Assembly (NCBI GenBank): GCA_963556145.1
Contig: OY744466.1
Span: 2,976,001 to 3,040,000, forward strand
DNA length: 64,000 nucleotides
DNA from: Hygrocybe punicea
Lineage: Eukaryota; Basidiomycota; Agaricomycetes; Agaricales; Hygrophoraceae
Direction: 5' to 3'
Shown here: in pieces, positions 62,523-64,000 of the stretch
Layout of the letters: the number at the start of each line of letters is the position of its first letter
Numbering within the stretch: position 1 is the first letter of the stretch
Position numbers and translations under genes: made by a program
The notes under the pieces: generated by a model
Databases searched by the model: none
What the model saw: only the letters and a program-made list of their open reading frames with translations
Told to the model about the DNA's origin: nothing

Positions 62523-63665
62523 ATGAATAAGTTTTATGAGCTGGTAGCTGCTGGTGAGTAGAAGAATTTTATACTGTCATAGCTTGATTCAATCATATAA
62601 TTACAGGTGAAAAACTGGAACTTGAAGCCTCCATACAGTATAACGGTTCCAAGCAAGCTAGCTATCTCTGCACGTTGACTAAAGTAAGAGCCTGAATATC
62701 TTTGCGACACAGCAAAAACTTAGCTGCATACAGGCTGATGGCCTTCTTGATTCACTGCAAGTCCGCTATAAGAAAGACCGTCATCAGTACCAACTTGTAA
62801 AGGGGGGACTGGGAGAAGGACCTGAAGAAGTAGTATTACGTCTGACAGGCATCCTCACTCACTGTGAACTACCACCAGTTCTCAAGCTACCCAGGTATTT
62901 CCAGCACAATGACGTGAATGAAGAACTTACTCAAATTTCAGGAATCCAATGCGTATTAGGCAGGCAATACAATTGACTGGTTTGGATACCCACAAGTACA
63001 AGGCGGCTTTGGAGGGTATATCAACAATTTGTTCGACCTTTGCCAAGCATATGCATTCGGACACGTTAAAAGACTGGATGCCTGATATGTTCGAGGAATG
63101 GATTGTTGTAGGAGCTGGCAACCGATATTTCAGCACTGGTGCAATTGCGGCATCTGCTGAAGTTGTACCTTTCAACAACCTTGTTGATCCTGATGGAATT
63201 CTGGCATCTGTAGATTCCAAGTATCGCCATACTGTGGATAATGAAGTTGGCTATTTTCAAAGGGCGACAAAGGATGATGGTAGCTTCCGGTAAGGTTTAC
63301 AGTTATATGAAATTTCCCATGTCAAATACTCTACCTTAGATATACCCGCATGAATCCAACCAATATTTCTGTCGGAGATATTGTGGAAGCACGACTTTCA
63401 TTCTTGGTAGTCCCTCTTGCCAGTGGTGATAAAAACAATGTCAGCAAAGATTTTAGACTTGTGATTGTGCTTCGATCGCTTGCCTTGATTGACAATACAT
63501 TCACAAAGGTTGGAAATCAAATTTCATTGTCCGTTGTTATCCCAATTGTTAATGTCTTATCAGAAAGCTGCGCTTGCACAAGCACAAGCATTGTTTCAGA
63601 AGCCCAAAGTTTTAAAGACATTAAAGAGGAATGCGGACTTTTCTGAGGATGAACAAGAGACGTAG
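62523..63665 (+). CDS. Gene beta, copy in A'
   Basis: Exons 62,523-62,553, 62,607-62,683, 62,734-62,894, 62,942-63,289, 63,340-63,508 and 63,564-63,665 join to 888 nt including the stop (295 residues). Each intron is GT-AG, and codon phases 1, 0, 2, 2 and 0 match across the junctions. See the copy at 1,007-2,149 for domain remarks. Confidence 0.65.
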
Positions 63666-63901
63666 TATGAGACATTTCAGATATTTAACACTGTTTAATC
63701 AAAGACTCAATCATATAAAATCTTCGGTTTAATCACCAACAGACAAATTGAGTAGTAGTAGCACAAAATACATGCATAACAAAACATGTGAAACTCGATA
63801 TAAATCATGGGACCGCATCACATACAAGTACAGTAAGATACATTAATGTTACAACCAAGTCAAAAGTTCAAGTGACGTATTCAGAATTTAGGGCAATGGA
63901 A

Positions 63902-64000
63902 CTAAGAAGCTGAAGAGGTGATATGAGAACCAATAACAAATATATAAGAGATATCTTACCGTCAACCAAAAGCTCTGTCAGACGATCCTGACTCATTTTA
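63902..64000 (-). CDS. Gene alpha, last codons of the copy in A'
   Basis: Mirror of 672-770: the last coding bases, the intron (63,910-63,959) and the final Ala-Ser-stop codons. The rest lies outside the window. Confidence 0.55.

Larger units (their letters stand above)
1..64000. repeat. Nested inverted repeats (A/A' outer, B/B' inner)
   Basis: Outer pair 673-14,821 with 49,830-64,000 (bases 1-672 have their partners beyond the window). Inner pair 21,706-30,377 with 38,093-46,764. The axes differ (about 32,334 and 34,235), and the three intervening segments are unrelated, so this is two independent pairs of inverted element copies rather than one palindrome. Confidence 0.9.
49830..64000 (-). 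mobile_element. Element A': inverted copy of A
   Basis: RE at 49,830-49,874. Same content and order as A. It differs by scattered substitutions, a 5-bp insertion (TGGTC, near 61,221) and a cluster of changes in the last ~500 bp of Rep and the subterminal region. It runs off the right edge of the window (base 64,000 pairs with 672). Confidence 0.75.

Noticed and set aside
1..64000. The whole window as an assembly artefact (false palindrome)
   Set aside because: The arms differ by substitutions, a 5-bp indel and clustered changes, the spacers are unrelated, and the inner junctions form a reciprocal inversion that a simple artefact would not give. Raw reads are still needed for proof.
1..64000. 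tRNA or rRNA genes
   Set aside because: None recognised on reading; a dedicated tRNA search was not possible here.

Overview
The window looks like a repeat-rich nuclear locus of a basidiomycete fungus, most likely an Agaricomycete. This is inferred from genes built of short exons with 47-55 bp GT-AG introns, large Helitron-like Rep/PIF1 helicase genes of the type common in mushroom genomes, and cargo genes resembling uncharacterised mushroom families. I recognise these from memory of the families, not from a search.

Layout. The window is two nested inverted repeats around a unique centre. Outer arms A (1-14,821) and A' (49,830-64,000) are near-identical inverted copies; paired positions sum to 64,667, or 64,672 beyond a 5-bp indel at about 3,449. 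Inner arms B (21,706-30,377) and B' (38,093-46,764) are copies whose positions sum to 68,470 with no indel detected. The left spacer (14,822-21,705), the centre (30,378-38,092) and the right spacer (46,765-49,829) are not mirror images.

What the parts are. Almost everything is Helitron-like elements inserted into one another. Their ends can be read directly from interrupted host genes. The left end (LE, upstream of Rep) starts TACGAGTT and is a hairpin. The right end (RE, downstream of Rep) finishes in CAAGT after a small hairpin. A 10-bp inverted motif (ACGAGTTCTT / AAGAACTCGT) lies at the LE tip but about 45 bp from the RE tip. This asymmetric arrangement recalls the Helentron/Helitron2 class. 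A and A' carry a Rep-helicase gene with a Cys-protease-like tail, broken by one frameshift and one stop, plus three upstream intron-containing genes (called alpha, beta and gamma here) that stay open in the parts visible. B and B' are non-autonomous 8.67-kb elements made of Rep remnants, foldback elements and G-rich 150-bp tandem arrays. D, E, F, H and I are further elements or fragments.

History readable from junctions. B sits in the Rep gene of element F, and B' sits in a 3'-5' exonuclease-like gene. The two halves of each interrupted gene are now on opposite sides of the wrong copy, and both join in frame if the 7.7-kb centre is flipped. The centre was therefore inverted by recombination between B and B'. 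A 642-bp MULE-like foldback with a 9-bp target duplication also interrupts the exonuclease gene. Four element insertions fall within about 75 bp of the Rep helicase motif VI region.
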